Assembly: GCF_001894865.1 (NCBI RefSeq)
Contig: NZ_BCXA01000002.1
Coordinates: forward strand, 62,001 to 126,000
From: Rhodococcus maanshanensis NBRC 100610
GTDB taxonomy: Bacteria > Actinomycetota > Actinomycetes > Mycobacteriales > Mycobacteriaceae
DNA: 64,000 bases
Direction: 5' to 3'
Numbering within the stretch: the stretch's first letter is position 1; every line of letters begins with the position of its first letter. The notes below the pieces were generated by a model, which was not told the origin of the DNA, searched no databases, and saw only the letters and a list, made by a program, of their open reading frames with translations. Position numbers and translations under genes: made by a program. Shown piece by piece: positions 8,394 to 17,157 of the stretch.

Positions 8394-9452
8394 TTACGTG
8401 GCGCTCGCGGCGCGCTGACGACGCCGTCGGTCATCGACGATCTTGAGCACTCCTGAGGTCGGTTCCGGGGCCACCTGATCGGTTCCGGGCTCGCCCCGGC
8501 TGGCCCGGCGCTCGGTGTCCCGGCGCCACAGGAACCGGTTGGCGGCCTCGGTGATCCGGGCGACGGCCCGGCGCGACTCGGCGGCCTCGGAGACCTCGGG
8601 CAGCTCGGGCAGCGGACCGCCCTCCCATTCCCCGAGCGCGGTGGCGAGGACGGGCAGCAACTGCTGGGCCGCGAGCTCGTATCCGGCCGCGGAGGGATGG
8701 AAGTGATCGGCGGAGAACATGGTGTCCGGGGCGGCAAGGAACTCCGGCGCGAGCAGGTCGGCAAGCGCGACGGGGTGGCCGCCCGCTCGTAGCACCGCGG
8801 CGGCCTGCGCCCGGGCCAGCCGGTGGCCCCACTCGCGCACCACCGATCGCAGCGGCTGCGGGATCGCGGTGACCACCCCCAGGTCCGGACAGGTGCCGAC
8901 GACCACAACCGCGCCGGCCTTGCGGAGCCGTGCCACCGCGTCGCCGAGGCGCCGGGCCGAGGCGTGGACCGAGTTCTTGGCCGTGACGTCGTTGGCGCCG
9001 ACCAGGATCACCGCCGCGTCCGGTGGTGGGCCCGCGATGAACATGGCATCGACCTGACCCTTGAGTCCCTTCGAGGTGGCGCCGCCGATCGCCTTGGTGG
9101 ACAACCAGATCCGCTTGCCCGTCTCCTCGGCGAGGCCGCGGGCCAGCAGCACCCCCGGTACCTCGTCGGCGACCGCGCAGCCGACCCCGGCCGCGGTCGA
9201 GTCGCCGAAGATCATCAGGTGGATGTCGAACTCGGCGCCCAGCCGCCAGCGCTCTGGGGCCTCGCACCCGGCGGTGTAGATGCCGTCGGCCTCCGGCGGT
9301 TTGGCGACGTTGCGGCCGATCACCCCGCGCGCGGCGGTGGCCTGGCCCATCAGGTAGTTGTAGAGCGCCCACGAGGCGGTGCCTGCCGAGGATCCCGCGA
9401 CGACCGCGGCCGCGCTTGCTTTCGCGGCCGTTTTCCATCCGCTGGTGGGCAC
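8394..9452 (-). CDS. SGNH/GDSL-family esterase (Rv1075c-like), exported or membrane-anchored
   Basis: A 352-residue hydrolase. With the start at 9452, block I is FGDST with Ser85, block III is GAND at 152-155, and block V is DHFHP with Asp249 and His252, so the triad is complete. A hydrophobic N-terminal stretch (about residues 10-36) suggests a signal anchor. GTG 9452 is preferred over the upstream GTG 9461 and the open frame to 9494 because a GGAGGGG lies 8 bases before it. The C-terminal 70 residues are charged and low-complexity. Position between thiolase and cbs matches M. tuberculosis Rv1075c. It is divergent from cbs, sharing a 175-base promoter region. Natural substrate is unknown. 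Confidence 0.82.
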   Translation of the reverse strand: MPTSGWKTAAKASAAAVVAGSSAGTASWALYNYLMGQATAARGVIGRNVAKPPEADGIYTAGCEAPERWRLGAEFDIHLMIFGDSTAAGVGCAVADEVPGVLLARGLAEETGKRIWLSTKAIGGATSKGLKGQVDAMFIAGPPPDAAVILVGANDVTAKNSVHASARRLGDAVARLRKAGAVVVVGTCPDLGVVTAIPQPLRSVVREWGHRLARAQAAAVLRAGGHPVALADLLAPEFLAAPDTMFSADHFHPSAAGYELAAQQLLPVLATALGEWEGGPLPELPEVSEAAESRRAVARITEAANRFLWRRDTERRASRGEPGTDQVAPEPTSGVLKIVDDRRRRQRAASAT

Positions 9453-9627
9453 CGGATCCACCCCTCCGCTCGTCGCGAGTGCTACCGGCCACAAATCTAG
9501 TGCGAAAGCCCGCGCGGCGTGGGGTCGGCGCGCGAGCGCCCGCAGACATCAAGAGCGGAGCCGGAGGAGCGACCCTCGAGAAGGGACCTGGTGTTGCCCC
9601 CGCGGCGCGCTCTGGGACCATGTAGGC

Positions 9628-11010
9628 ATGCGCATCGCGGATCATGTCGTCGACCTCATCGGAAATACTCCGCTGGTCAAGCTGAACTCGGTGGTCGAGC
9701 CCGGCTCGGGACTGGTGGCCGCCAAGATCGAGTACCTCAACCCGGGCGGCAGCTCCAAGGACCGGATCGCGGTCAAGATGATCGACGCCGCCGAGGCGTC
9801 CGGCGAGCTGAAGCCCGGCGGGACCATCGTCGAGCCGACGTCGGGCAACACCGGCATCGGGCTGGCGCTGGTCGCGCAGCAGCGCGGCTACAAGTGCGTC
9901 TTCGTCTGCCCGGACAAGGTCAGCGAGGACAAGCGCAACGTTCTCAAGGCGTACGGCGCCGAGGTCGTGGTGTGCCCGACCGCGGTGGCACCGGAGCACC
10001 CGGACAGCTACTACAACGTCTCCGACCGGCTGGCGCGGGAACTGCCCGGCGGCTGGAAGCCGAACCAGTACTCCAACCCGGGCGGGCCGGAGAGCCACTA
10101 CGAGACCACGGGCCCCGAGATCTGGCGGGACACCGAGGGCAAGATCACCCACTTCGTGGCGGGCGTCGGCACCGGCGGCACGATCACGGGCACCGGCCGC
10201 TACCTCAAGGAGGTCTCCGGCGGCAAGGTCAAGATCATCGGCGCGGACCCGGAGGGCTCGGTGTACTCGGGCGGCACCGGGCGGCCGTACCTGGTCGAGG
10301 GCGTCGGCGAGGACTTCTGGCCCACCGCCTACGACCCCTCGATCCCCGACGAGATCATCGCGGTCTCCGATGCGGACTCGTTCGAGATGACGCGGCGCCT
10401 CGCCCGCGAGGAGGGCCTGCTGGTCGGCGGCTCCTGCGGCATGGCCGTTGTGGCCGCGCTGCGGGTCGCCGAGCGCGAGCCCGACGCGGTGATCGTCGTG
10501 CTGCTGCCCGACGGCGGCCGCGGGTACCTCTCGAAGATCTTCAACGACAAGTGGATGGCCTCGTACGGCTTCCTGCGTACCCCGCTGGACGGCAAGGTCC
10601 ACGAGCCGACGGTCGGCGACGTGCTGCGGGGCAAGTCGGGCGAGCTGCCCGACCTGGTGCACACGCATCCGTCGGAGACGCTGCGCGACGCGATCGAGAT
10701 CCTGCGCGAGTACGGCGTCTCGCAGATGCCGGTCGTCGGTGCCGAGCCGCCGGTGATGGCGGGCGAGGTCGCGGGCAGCGTCACCGAGCGGGACCTGCTC
10801 TCGGCGGTGTTCGAGGGGCGGGCGCAGCTCGCCGATCCGGTCGCCAAGCACATGAGCCCGCCGTTCCCGCTGATCGGCTCGGGCGAGCCGGTGAGCGCCG
10901 CGACCAAGGCACTCGGCGACTCGGATGCGCTGATGGTGGTCGACGACGGCAAGCCCGTCGGCGTCATCACCCGGCACGACCTGCTCGGATTCCTCAGTGC
11001 CGGGGGATAG
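9628..11010 (+). CDS. cbs: Cystathionine beta-synthase
   Basis: A 460-residue PLP enzyme condensing serine with homocysteine to cystathionine, the first step of transsulfuration. The PLP lysine is Lys44 in GSSKDRIAVK, the phosphate-binding and substrate loop is PTSGNTGIG, and GTGGTITG follows. The C-terminal region from about residue 330 is a Bateman module of two CBS domains, ending VVDDGKPVGVITRHDLL, the domain used for allosteric control in this family. ATG 9628 is selected because the longer frame from 9379 has no resemblance upstream of it. Together with metB downstream it gives both directions between homocysteine, cystathionine and cysteine. Confidence 0.95.
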   Translation: MRIADHVVDLIGNTPLVKLNSVVEPGSGLVAAKIEYLNPGGSSKDRIAVKMIDAAEASGELKPGGTIVEPTSGNTGIGLALVAQQRGYKCVFVCPDKVSEDKRNVLKAYGAEVVVCPTAVAPEHPDSYYNVSDRLARELPGGWKPNQYSNPGGPESHYETTGPEIWRDTEGKITHFVAGVGTGGTITGTGRYLKEVSGGKVKIIGADPEGSVYSGGTGRPYLVEGVGEDFWPTAYDPSIPDEIIAVSDADSFEMTRRLAREEGLLVGGSCGMAVVAALRVAEREPDAVIVVLLPDGGRGYLSKIFNDKWMASYGFLRTPLDGKVHEPTVGDVLRGKSGELPDLVHTHPSETLRDAIEILREYGVSQMPVVGAEPPVMAGEVAGSVTERDLLSAVFEGRAQLADPVAKHMSPPFPLIGSGEPVSAATKALGDSDALMVVDDGKPVGVITRHDLLGFLSAGG

Positions 11011-11053
11011 CTCGATCCGAGCCCGCCCCGCCAGGAGCCGTTAGGATCCCCGC

Positions 11054-11590
11054 ATGGGGGAGACGAGAGCTCGGGTGGGGATGGTCGCCGTTGCGGTCAC
11101 CGTGCTGGTGTCCGGATGTTCGACGGTGACGAGCGGTACGCCGGTCGCGGAGTCGGAGGGGTCGGGCGCGGTGGTGGAGCTGTCCGCGGGCGAGGCGCCT
11201 GACTGCGCGACGATGGCCGGGGCGCTCGGCCCACTGGTGGCCGGCATGGCGCTGGCGAACCAGACAACGCTGCCGGGCTCAACCGACCCGCTCTGCCTGT
11301 GGTCGGACGGGGACTTCACCGGAGCCCAGCGCAATCTCTTCGCCAGCGTCAAGGGCAACGGGTTCACCGAGGCGATGCTCGAGGCCTCCAATGGGAAGAC
11401 GAGCATGGGCGTGGTCGACGAGCCGCGCGCCGACGCGCTGAATGGGCTGGTGATCAAGGTCAACGACACCGTGTACACGCTGACGATGGCCGGTCGCAGT
11501 GTCGATGTCGGCAGCCACGGCAACCAGGGGTACACGGAATCGGAGTACATCGACGCACTGGTCGCGGTTGCCCGATTACTGACGCAATAG
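11054..11590 (+). CDS. Putative lipoprotein of unknown function
   Basis: A 178-residue predicted lipoprotein: after a short basic start and hydrophobic stretch comes the lipobox LVSGC, with the lipidated Cys at residue 22, followed by a TSGTPVA linker typical of mycobacterial-type lipoproteins. The mature part contains two further Cys (CATMAG, LCLWSDGDF) that could form a disulfide. It does not carry a motif I can name; a relation to the DUF3558-type lipoproteins is possible. It sits between cbs and metB and may be co-transcribed (43 bases after cbs, 21 before metB). In M. tuberculosis a different gene (pra) holds this place. Confidence 0.7.
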   Translation: MGETRARVGMVAVAVTVLVSGCSTVTSGTPVAESEGSGAVVELSAGEAPDCATMAGALGPLVAGMALANQTTLPGSTDPLCLWSDGDFTGAQRNLFASVKGNGFTEAMLEASNGKTSMGVVDEPRADALNGLVIKVNDTVYTLTMAGRSVDVGSHGNQGYTESEYIDALVAVARLLTQ

Positions 11591-11611
11591 CGGCTCGCTA
11601 GGCTTACCGGC

Positions 11612-12769
11612 ATGAGCGAGCACAGCAACGCAGAGCACGGGTTCTCCACCAGGGCCGTTCACGCCGGGTACGAGCCGGATCCGCTGACCGGCGCGGTGAA
11701 CGTGCCGATCTACGCCAGCTCCACCTTCGCCCAGGACGGCGTCGGCGGCATGCGCAACGGGTTCGAGTACGCGCGCACCGGGAACCCGACCCGGCGTCCG
11801 CTCGAGGCCAACCTCGCCGCCCTCGAGTCCGGCACCTACGGTCGCGCGTTCGCGTCCGGCATGGCGGCCACGGACTGCCTGCTGCGCTCGGTCCTGCGTC
11901 CCGGCGATCACCTGGTGATCCCGAACGACGCCTACGGCGGCACCTTCCGGCTGATCGACAAGGTGTTCACCCAGTGGGGCATCGAGCACACGCCCGCCGC
12001 GGTGTCCGATGTGGACGCGGTCCGCGCCGCGATCCGCCCGAACACCAAGCTGGTGTGGGTGGAGACCCCGACCAACCCGCTGCTCAACATCGGCGACATC
12101 GAGGCGCTGGCCGGGGTCGCGCACGAGGCCGGGGCAAAGCTGGTGGTGGACAACACCTTCGCGTCCCCGTACCTGCAGCAGCCGCTCGGCCTCGGCGCCG
12201 ACATCGCGCTGCACTCGACCACCAAGTACATCGGCGGGCACTCCGACGTCGTCGGCGGTGCGCTGGTCACCGACGACGAGGAACTCGACACCGCCTTCGC
12301 GTTCCTGCAGAACGGCGCGGGCGCGGTGCCCGGCCCCTTCGACGCGTACCTGACCATGCGCGGCATCAAGACCCTCGCGCTGCGGATGGAGCGGCACAGC
12401 GAGAACGCCGAGAAGATCGTCGACCTGCTCACCGGCCACGCCGCGGTCTCGCAGGTGATCTACCCGGGCCTCGAGTCGCACCCGGGCCACAAGGTCGCGG
12501 CCAAGCAGATGCGCCGCTTCGGCGGCATGATCTCGGTGCGCCTCAAGGGCGGCAAGCAGGCCGCGCTCGACTTCTGCTCGCGGACCCAGATCTTCACCCT
12601 GGCCGAGTCCCTCGGCGGCGTCGAGTCGCTGATCGAGCATCCCGGCGCCATGACCCACGCGTCGACCGCGGGCTCCGCCCTCGAGGTCCCGGACGACCTG
12701 GTCCGGCTCTCGGTCGGCATCGAGGACGCGGCCGACCTCCTCGCCGATGTGGAGCAGGCACTGAAGTAG
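11612..12769 (+). CDS. metB: Cystathionine gamma-synthase
   Basis: A 385-residue PLP-dependent Cys/Met metabolism enzyme. It carries the PLP lysine Lys205 in STTKYIGGHSD, YARTGNPT (53-60) near the N-terminus, and VVDNTFASP at 178-186. It makes cystathionine from an activated homoserine and cysteine; some relatives work as gamma-lyases, and sequence alone does not fully separate them, so the name follows the M. tuberculosis metB position after cbs. The stop codon TAG at 12767-12769 contributes its final G to the first small hairpin of a family B element. Confidence 0.9.
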   Translation: MSEHSNAEHGFSTRAVHAGYEPDPLTGAVNVPIYASSTFAQDGVGGMRNGFEYARTGNPTRRPLEANLAALESGTYGRAFASGMAATDCLLRSVLRPGDHLVIPNDAYGGTFRLIDKVFTQWGIEHTPAAVSDVDAVRAAIRPNTKLVWVETPTNPLLNIGDIEALAGVAHEAGAKLVVDNTFASPYLQQPLGLGADIALHSTTKYIGGHSDVVGGALVTDDEELDTAFAFLQNGAGAVPGPFDAYLTMRGIKTLALRMERHSENAEKIVDLLTGHAAVSQVIYPGLESHPGHKVAAKQMRRFGGMISVRLKGGKQAALDFCSRTQIFTLAESLGGVESLIEHPGAMTHASTAGSALEVPDDLVRLSVGIEDAADLLADVEQALK

Positions 12770-12840
12770 GCGGCTCCGCCGCCCGTGCGCGGTTGGCGAG
12801 TCTCAAGACTCGTCAACCGCGCACGGGCGCCGCAGGCGCC
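12769..12840. repeat. Family B three-hairpin element, copy at metB/ilvA
   Basis: Small hairpin ggcggc-TCC-gccgcc (12769-12783), then a long palindrome with arms 12781-12803 and 12806-12828 (23 bp, one mismatch), then small hairpin ggcgcc-GCA-ggcgcc (12826-12840). It starts on the last base of the metB stop and ends 13 bases before the next ATG, so it lies between two co-directional genes. The palindrome core is GACGAGTCT-type. Confidence 0.85.
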
Positions 12841-12853
12841 TTACGCTGGCGCG

Positions 12854-14074
12854 ATGGAACTCGTGACGAGGGACCAGATCGCGGCGGCGGCGGAACGGCT
12901 CGCCCCGGTGATGCGCAGGACGCCGATGCTCGCGTCGCGGGTGCTGTCGGAGCGCTGTGCCCACGACGTGTGGCTCAAGTGTGAAAACCTCCAGCGCACA
13001 GGCTCTTTCAAACCCCGCGGTGCCTACAACCGGATCGCGAACCTGACCCCCGAGCAGCGGGCGGGCGGCGTGGTCGCGGCCAGTGCGGGCAACCATGCCC
13101 AGGGCGTGGCCTGGGCCGCCAGCCGGCTCGGCATCGAGTCCACGGTCTTCATGCCGGTCGGGGCGGCGCTGCCGAAGCTCGTCGCGACCAGGGCGTACGG
13201 GGCGACGGTCCACCTGCGCGGGCACACCGTCGACGAGGCGCTCGTGGCCGCCGAGGAGTTCGCCGCGGCGACCGGCGCCGTGCTCATCCACCCGTTTGAT
13301 CACGTCGACGTCGTCGCGGGCCAGGCCACCGTCGGGCTGGAGATCCTCGAGCAGCTGCCCGAGGTCGGGACCATCGTGGTGCCGACCGGCGGCGGCGGGC
13401 TGCTCGCCGGGATCGCGGCCGCGGTCCGGGACTCCGGCCGCCGGGTGCGCCTCGTCGGCGTGCAGGCCGAGCAGGCGGCGGCCTGGCCGCGGTCGCTAGC
13501 CGAGGGCGAACCCGTCGAGGCGCAGGCCCTGTCCACCATGGCGGACGGGATCGCCATCGGGCTCCCGGGTGCGGTGCCGTTCGCACACGTCAACGCCCTG
13601 GTGGACGAGGTGGTCACGGTCAGCGAGGACGCGCTGTCCCGGGCCCTGTTGCTGTGCAGCGAGCGGGCCAAGCTGATCGTCGAGCCGGCGGGGGCGGCGG
13701 CGGTGGCCGCCCTGATGACCTGCGCGGCTGACCAGCTGCGGCTGGAGGGGCCCGTGTGCGCCGTGTTGTCCGGCGGCAACATCGACCCGCTCCTGCTCAC
13801 CCACGTGATCACCCACGGCCTGCGGGCCGCAGGCCGCTACCTGGTCGTGCGCGTCACCATCCCGGACCGGCCCGGCGGGCTGGTGCGGCTGCTGGGCGTG
13901 GTGAGCGAGCGTGGCGCCAGCGTGGTGGACGTCGTGCACTCGCGGACCGCGCGCGACCTCGGCCTCGACGAGGTGGAGGTGCTGCTGACCCTGGAGACCC
14001 GCGGACCCGACCACCGAGACGAGGTACTGGGCGCCCTCGGCGCGGCCGGCTTCGCCGTGCGGGTGCAGGAGTAG
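12854..14074 (+). CDS. ilvA: Threonine dehydratase (ammonia-lyase), ACT-domain type
   Basis: A 406-residue PLP enzyme deaminating threonine (and serine) to 2-oxobutyrate and ammonia. The PLP lysine is Lys53 in GSFKPRGA, the tetraglycine phosphate loop is TGGGGLL, and SAGNHAQGVA is present. A single ACT-like regulatory region occupies roughly residues 330-406 (VVRVTIPDRPGGLVRLLGVV). This is the length of the catabolic/IlvA2-type enzyme and not the longer two-ACT biosynthetic IlvA, so the symbol is approximate. ATG 12854 follows a family B element directly; the longer frame from 12785 lies inside that palindrome and is rejected. Confidence 0.88.
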   Translation: MELVTRDQIAAAAERLAPVMRRTPMLASRVLSERCAHDVWLKCENLQRTGSFKPRGAYNRIANLTPEQRAGGVVAASAGNHAQGVAWAASRLGIESTVFMPVGAALPKLVATRAYGATVHLRGHTVDEALVAAEEFAAATGAVLIHPFDHVDVVAGQATVGLEILEQLPEVGTIVVPTGGGGLLAGIAAAVRDSGRRVRLVGVQAEQAAAWPRSLAEGEPVEAQALSTMADGIAIGLPGAVPFAHVNALVDEVVTVSEDALSRALLLCSERAKLIVEPAGAAAVAALMTCAADQLRLEGPVCAVLSGGNIDPLLLTHVITHGLRAAGRYLVVRVTIPDRPGGLVRLLGVVSERGASVVDVVHSRTARDLGLDEVEVLLTLETRGPDHRDEVLGALGAAGFAVRVQE

Positions 14075-14143
14075 GCGCTCCGCGCCCGTGCGTGGTCGAC
14101 GAGTGCGGAGACTCGCTAACCGCGCACAGGCGGCGTAGCCGCC
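14074..14143. repeat. Family B three-hairpin element, diverged copy
   Basis: Small hairpin ggcgc-TCC-gcgcc (14074-14086), a long but imperfect palindrome (arms about 14084-14104 and 14111-14131, roughly 16 of 21 pairs), then ggcggc-GTA-gccgcc (14129-14143). It fills almost all of the space between the convergent ilvA stop (14072-14074) and the ApbE-like stop (14151-14153). The core is of the GACGAGT type. Confidence 0.8.
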
Positions 14144-14150
14144 TGTGCCT

Positions 14151-14939
14151 TCACGGCCAGCCGCAGAGCCGGGTGACCCGGAAGTCCCGGTCCACCAGCC
14201 GGGCGGGCAGCCCGACCTCCTCGAGCCAGGCGAGCGTCTCCTCGCCCCCGCGGACCGCCGCCCTGCTCGCCGCGGCCGCGGCAAGGGCCGAACCGGCGAC
14301 CACCGACACGGTGCGCCAGTGCGGCGCCTCGGCGGGATTCGGGTGCAGCGGGCTGACCGTGCTCGCGGTCGCGAGGCCGGAGCCGGACGGGATCGAGACC
14401 TGGCAGGACGGGTCGCCGGGCAGGTCCTCGACCTTGATCTGCCAGCCGCTGCGCGGCTGCGGGCCAGCGGTCGCCACGTCGCCGCCCAGGCTGACCAGCA
14501 CCCCGCAGCCGAGCAGTTCGGCGACGGCGCCGGCGCACCGGTCGGCCGTGACGGAGCGGGCGGTCGCGGACACGTCGAGGGTGAGCCCGGCGGGGAGGGT
14601 GACGTCGTGGCCGCGGACGGTCACCGAGCGCCACTGGTTCGGGCCCTCGCCCCCTGAGGTGGGGTCGAGCGTGCCCGCGGTCAGCTCGGCGGCCAGGAGG
14701 GCCCTGCTGACCTGCTCGGCGAGCAGGACGCTCACCCGGGTCGTGGTGCCCGCGGACCGGTTGAGCGCGGCTATCTCGGAGTCTTCGCGGGTGGCGTTGG
14801 TCGCGACGTCGGCTGCGGCCAGGTGGCCGCGGACCATGTTCCAGGCGGACTCCAGCATCTCGGGCTCGGACACGACCACCGTCGCGCGCACGCCCCACAT
14901 CGACCAGCTCTTCGCGGCCTTGTCCGCCGCGAGCGTCAC
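14151..14939 (-). CDS. ApbE-like FAD:protein FMN transferase (diverged)
   Basis: A 262-residue protein resembling ApbE, which attaches FMN covalently to a Thr of flavoproteins outside the membrane. Supporting blocks are TLDPTSGG near residue 90, LDVSATARSVTADRCA at about 121-136, and the core SLGGDVATAG at about 149-158. Overall it is shorter than typical ApbE (about 300) and the conserved glycine-rich N-terminal block is weak, so catalytic competence is uncertain. It starts with GTG overlapping by four bases the stop of a small exported-protein gene. No FMN-binding (FMN_bind) substrate protein is nearby. Confidence 0.7.
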   Translation of the reverse strand: MTLAADKAAKSWSMWGVRATVVVSEPEMLESAWNMVRGHLAAADVATNATREDSEIAALNRSAGTTTRVSVLLAEQVSRALLAAELTAGTLDPTSGGEGPNQWRSVTVRGHDVTLPAGLTLDVSATARSVTADRCAGAVAELLGCGVLVSLGGDVATAGPQPRSGWQIKVEDLPGDPSCQVSIPSGSGLATASTVSPLHPNPAEAPHWRTVSVVAGSALAAAAASRAAVRGGEETLAWLEEVGLPARLVDRDFRVTRLCGWP

Positions 14940-15178
14940 GACCCGCCCGAGATCACGTCGAACTGACCGGCGCCGCGGGTGACGATGGGGCCGCCGACGC
15001 TCGAGCGGTTCGACTCGGCGGCCATGACGGTCCCCGAATCCGAAGACGGGGCGTCTCCGAGCACCAACGAGCCACCGGTGAGGGACCCGACACCGAGCGC
15101 GCCGACGATGCCGGACGCCGCGACGGCACGGCGCAATCGGGACGTTCGGTGCGGTTGCTCTACGGGTCGCTCACTCAT
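14936..15178 (-). CDS. Small exported/membrane protein upstream of the ApbE-like gene
   Basis: An 80-residue protein: basic N-terminus (TSRLRRAVA), one hydrophobic segment at about residues 21-40, then a Ser/Gly-rich tail. It is translationally coupled to the ApbE-like gene through a GTGA overlap. ATG 15178 is chosen over the longer frame to 15328, whose extra 50 residues look non-coding. The tail has no clear flavinylation motif that would make it the ApbE substrate. Function unknown. Confidence 0.6.
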   Translation of the reverse strand: MSERPVEQPHRTSRLRRAVAASGIVGALGVGSLTGGSLVLGDAPSSDSGTVMAAESNRSSVGGPIVTRGAGQFDVISGGS

Positions 15179-15484
15179 GACGACCAGGATCCACCGTGAG
15201 TCTGAGAGAGACCTGAGGGTCTGCTGAATTTCTCGCTCTTGCGCCCGAATGTCGCGGCGCGCGGGCATACGCTCCGTGAGTGCGCAGTTTTCCCCGCCCG
15301 AAGTGGGCCGATTCGCCGGCAGATGCACAGTCGGCGGCGGCTAACGCCGGACCGGCACGCCGCGATACAGGCGTCGTGTGGGTTCGGGAAAAACGGTTCG
15401 ATCGATGTGATCGAAATCGCCCCGCGGCCGGGTCGGGGGACCTAGCGTTGCACCTGATGGCCCGCTCGAAGTTTGGAGTTGCGA

Positions 15485-16813
15485 ATGCCGGTTGATCCAA
15501 CGGCGGTGATCGTGGCAGTTGCCACTGCCCTCGGCGGCTTCGTTCAAGGAGCCGACATCCCATTACCGGTGAAGGATCAAGCAGCACAAGCGATTCAGTC
15601 TTTCGAGGCGTCGGCGCCCGCGGCGTCGCAGCAGATCAACGACATCATCGGGATGCTGCCCGAACAGGTGCAGGGGCAGGCGCAGCAGGCCGTAACGGAT
15701 GCGGCTGCCGCAGTGGAGGATTCGCTCAAGCCGTACCTCCCACCCGCCCCGCAGGCCCTTCCCGGACTGCCGGCCGCGCCCGCCGTGCCACCGCCCGCGG
15801 TGGTCGCGCCACCGGTGCAGGAGTCGCCCCGCTACACGGCGCCGCCCGCGCTGCAGGCGACCCCGATCGGCGGCGACCCGAGCCGAGCGCTGCCCGGCGC
15901 GTTGACGGACCTTCCGGAGTTGGCGATGGCCCCGATCGGTGCGATCGCGGTCTTCGTGCCGTGGCTGAAGAAGGCGGGCGAGATCTGCGAGGGCATCAAG
16001 CCGCCGGTCCTCGCCGCGCTCTATTCCGCGGAGAACGGATTCCGGTACGGCCCAACTGCGCCGGTGTCGAGGGACGGAGCCCGCGGCCCCGGTCAGTTCA
16101 TGCCGGGCACGTGGGCCAAGTACGGCAAGGACGCCGACGGCGACGGCAAGGCGGACATCCTCGGCGTCGCGGACTCGGTGATGGCGTCGGGGCACCTGCT
16201 CTGCGACATGTACACCGAGATCGAGGGCTGGCAGAAGCAGGGCCTGGTCAAGGGCGACACCCTCGACCTGGCCATCGCCGGGTACAACGCGGGGGTCGGG
16301 GCCGTGCGACGGTCCGGCGGGATGCCGTCCGGACTGCCCGACTACGAGAACCAGACCAAGCCGTACGTGGCGAAGATCCGGGCCACCGAGGCCCGATTCG
16401 CGGGGATCCTCACCCCGTTGGTCGGCAACTTCGGCGACGGGATCGGCGGCAAGATCGTCGAGGCCGCGCTGCGGTACCTCGGCCTGCCCTATGTCTGGGG
16501 CGGCGGCAACATCAACGGACCCTCCGGCGGCGGCTTCGACTGCTCAGGCCTGACGTCCTACGCGGTGTACGCCGCCACCGGCGACCTCCTGAAGCTGCCG
16601 CGGACCTCGGAGACCCAGTGGGGCGTCGGCGAGGAGATCCCGCTGGTCGAGGCCAGGCCCGGCGACCTGCTGTTCGGCAACTGGCAGTCGGGCGGGCCGG
16701 GCCACGTCGCGATCTACATCGGCAACGGGCAGATGGTGCACGCCCCGCAGACCGGCGACGTGGTCCGGGTCGGCCCGGTGTTCGACGGGATGAAGGTCCG
16801 CCGGATGGTGTGA
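15485..16813 (+). CDS. Secreted lytic transglycosylase/NlpC-P60 cell-wall hydrolase
   Basis: A 442-residue two-enzyme peptidoglycan hydrolase. After a hydrophobic N-terminus (about 8-25) and a Pro/Ala-rich linker (about 80-135) comes a lysozyme-like SLT domain (about 165-310) with catalytic Glu183 in SAENGF, then RGPGQFMPGTW and AGYNAG. The C-terminal NlpC/P60 domain (about 320-442) has Cys353 in FDCSGL, His407 in GHVAIYIG and a third polar residue near MVHAPQTG. It would cleave both glycan and stem peptide. ATG 15485 is chosen; the signal peptide is short. The stop is followed by a split family B half-element and an AraC remnant. Confidence 0.88.
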   Translation: MPVDPTAVIVAVATALGGFVQGADIPLPVKDQAAQAIQSFEASAPAASQQINDIIGMLPEQVQGQAQQAVTDAAAAVEDSLKPYLPPAPQALPGLPAAPAVPPPAVVAPPVQESPRYTAPPALQATPIGGDPSRALPGALTDLPELAMAPIGAIAVFVPWLKKAGEICEGIKPPVLAALYSAENGFRYGPTAPVSRDGARGPGQFMPGTWAKYGKDADGDGKADILGVADSVMASGHLLCDMYTEIEGWQKQGLVKGDTLDLAIAGYNAGVGAVRRSGGMPSGLPDYENQTKPYVAKIRATEARFAGILTPLVGNFGDGIGGKIVEAALRYLGLPYVWGGGNINGPSGGGFDCSGLTSYAVYAATGDLLKLPRTSETQWGVGEEIPLVEARPGDLLFGNWQSGGPGHVAIYIGNGQMVHAPQTGDVVRVGPVFDGMKVRRMV

Positions 16814-16837
16814 CGCGGCTCCGCGGCCTGTGTGCGC
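16814..16837. repeat. Left half of a family B element
   Basis: Directly after the hydrolase stop come the small hairpin gcgg-CT-ccgc (16815-16824) and GGCCTGTGTGCGC, matching the beginning of family B (small hairpin, then GCCTGTGCGCG). The long palindrome is then cut off by an AraC-like coding remnant. The rest of an element of the same family resumes at 17158. Confidence 0.55.
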
Positions 16838-17069
16838 CGCCCTAGCGCGGCGGTTCAGGGACCGCACCGGTACCAGCCCCCAGCAGTGGTTGTTGCAGCA
16901 GCGCACCGACCACGCCCGGCTGCTGCTCGAATCGACCGACGAGACGGTGGACCGGATCGCCCGCGACACCGGCTTCGGCAGCGCGGTGAGCCTGCGCCAC
17001 CACTTCCACCGCATGCTCGGCACCAGTCCGGCGGCCCATCGCGCCCAGTTCCGCGGCGCAGCGCACTGA
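16836..17069 (+). pseudogene. C-terminal remnant of an AraC-family regulator
   Basis: About 77 codons encode just the DNA-binding tail of an AraC/GlxA-type regulator: LARRFRDRTGTSPQQWLL, RTDHARLLLES, VDRIARDTGFGSAVSLRHHF and LGTSPAAHRAQFR, two helix-turn-helix motifs in order. The usual 200-250 residue N-terminal domain is missing and there is no credible start or ribosome-binding site; the homology begins abruptly at the family B half-element. It is best read as a truncated, probably inactive gene, although its frame is still open. Confidence 0.75.
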
Positions 17070-17111
17070 TCACCGTTGCAACGGGGCGCGTCCCGACTTC
17101 GACAACACGAA

Positions 17112-17143
17112 ACCCCGGTCCGAGCCGAGGCTCGAACCGGGGT
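17112..17143. terminator. Hairpin between the AraC remnant and greA
   Basis: Arms accccggtccgag (17112-17124) and ctcgaaccggggt (17131-17143) pair over 13 bases with one mismatch and a 6-base loop. It lies after the AraC remnant stop and is probably the old terminator of that gene. Confidence 0.6.
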
Positions 17144-17157
17144 CCGGGATGAAGAAT

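Noticed and set aside
8431-10977. An 848-codon minus-strand frame spanning the SGNH and cbs region
   Set aside because: It is antisense to cbs and out of frame with the SGNH esterase; no domain is visible.
16836-17069. A functional stand-alone 77-residue HTH regulator
   Set aside because: It starts mid-domain relative to AraC proteins, lacks a ribosome-binding site, and begins at a repeat junction; a remnant is the simpler reading.
17112-17143. GGTTCGAGCC-like sequence resembling a tRNA T-arm
   Set aside because: No acceptor stem, D-arm or anticodon arm around it; it is just the arm of a terminator hairpin.
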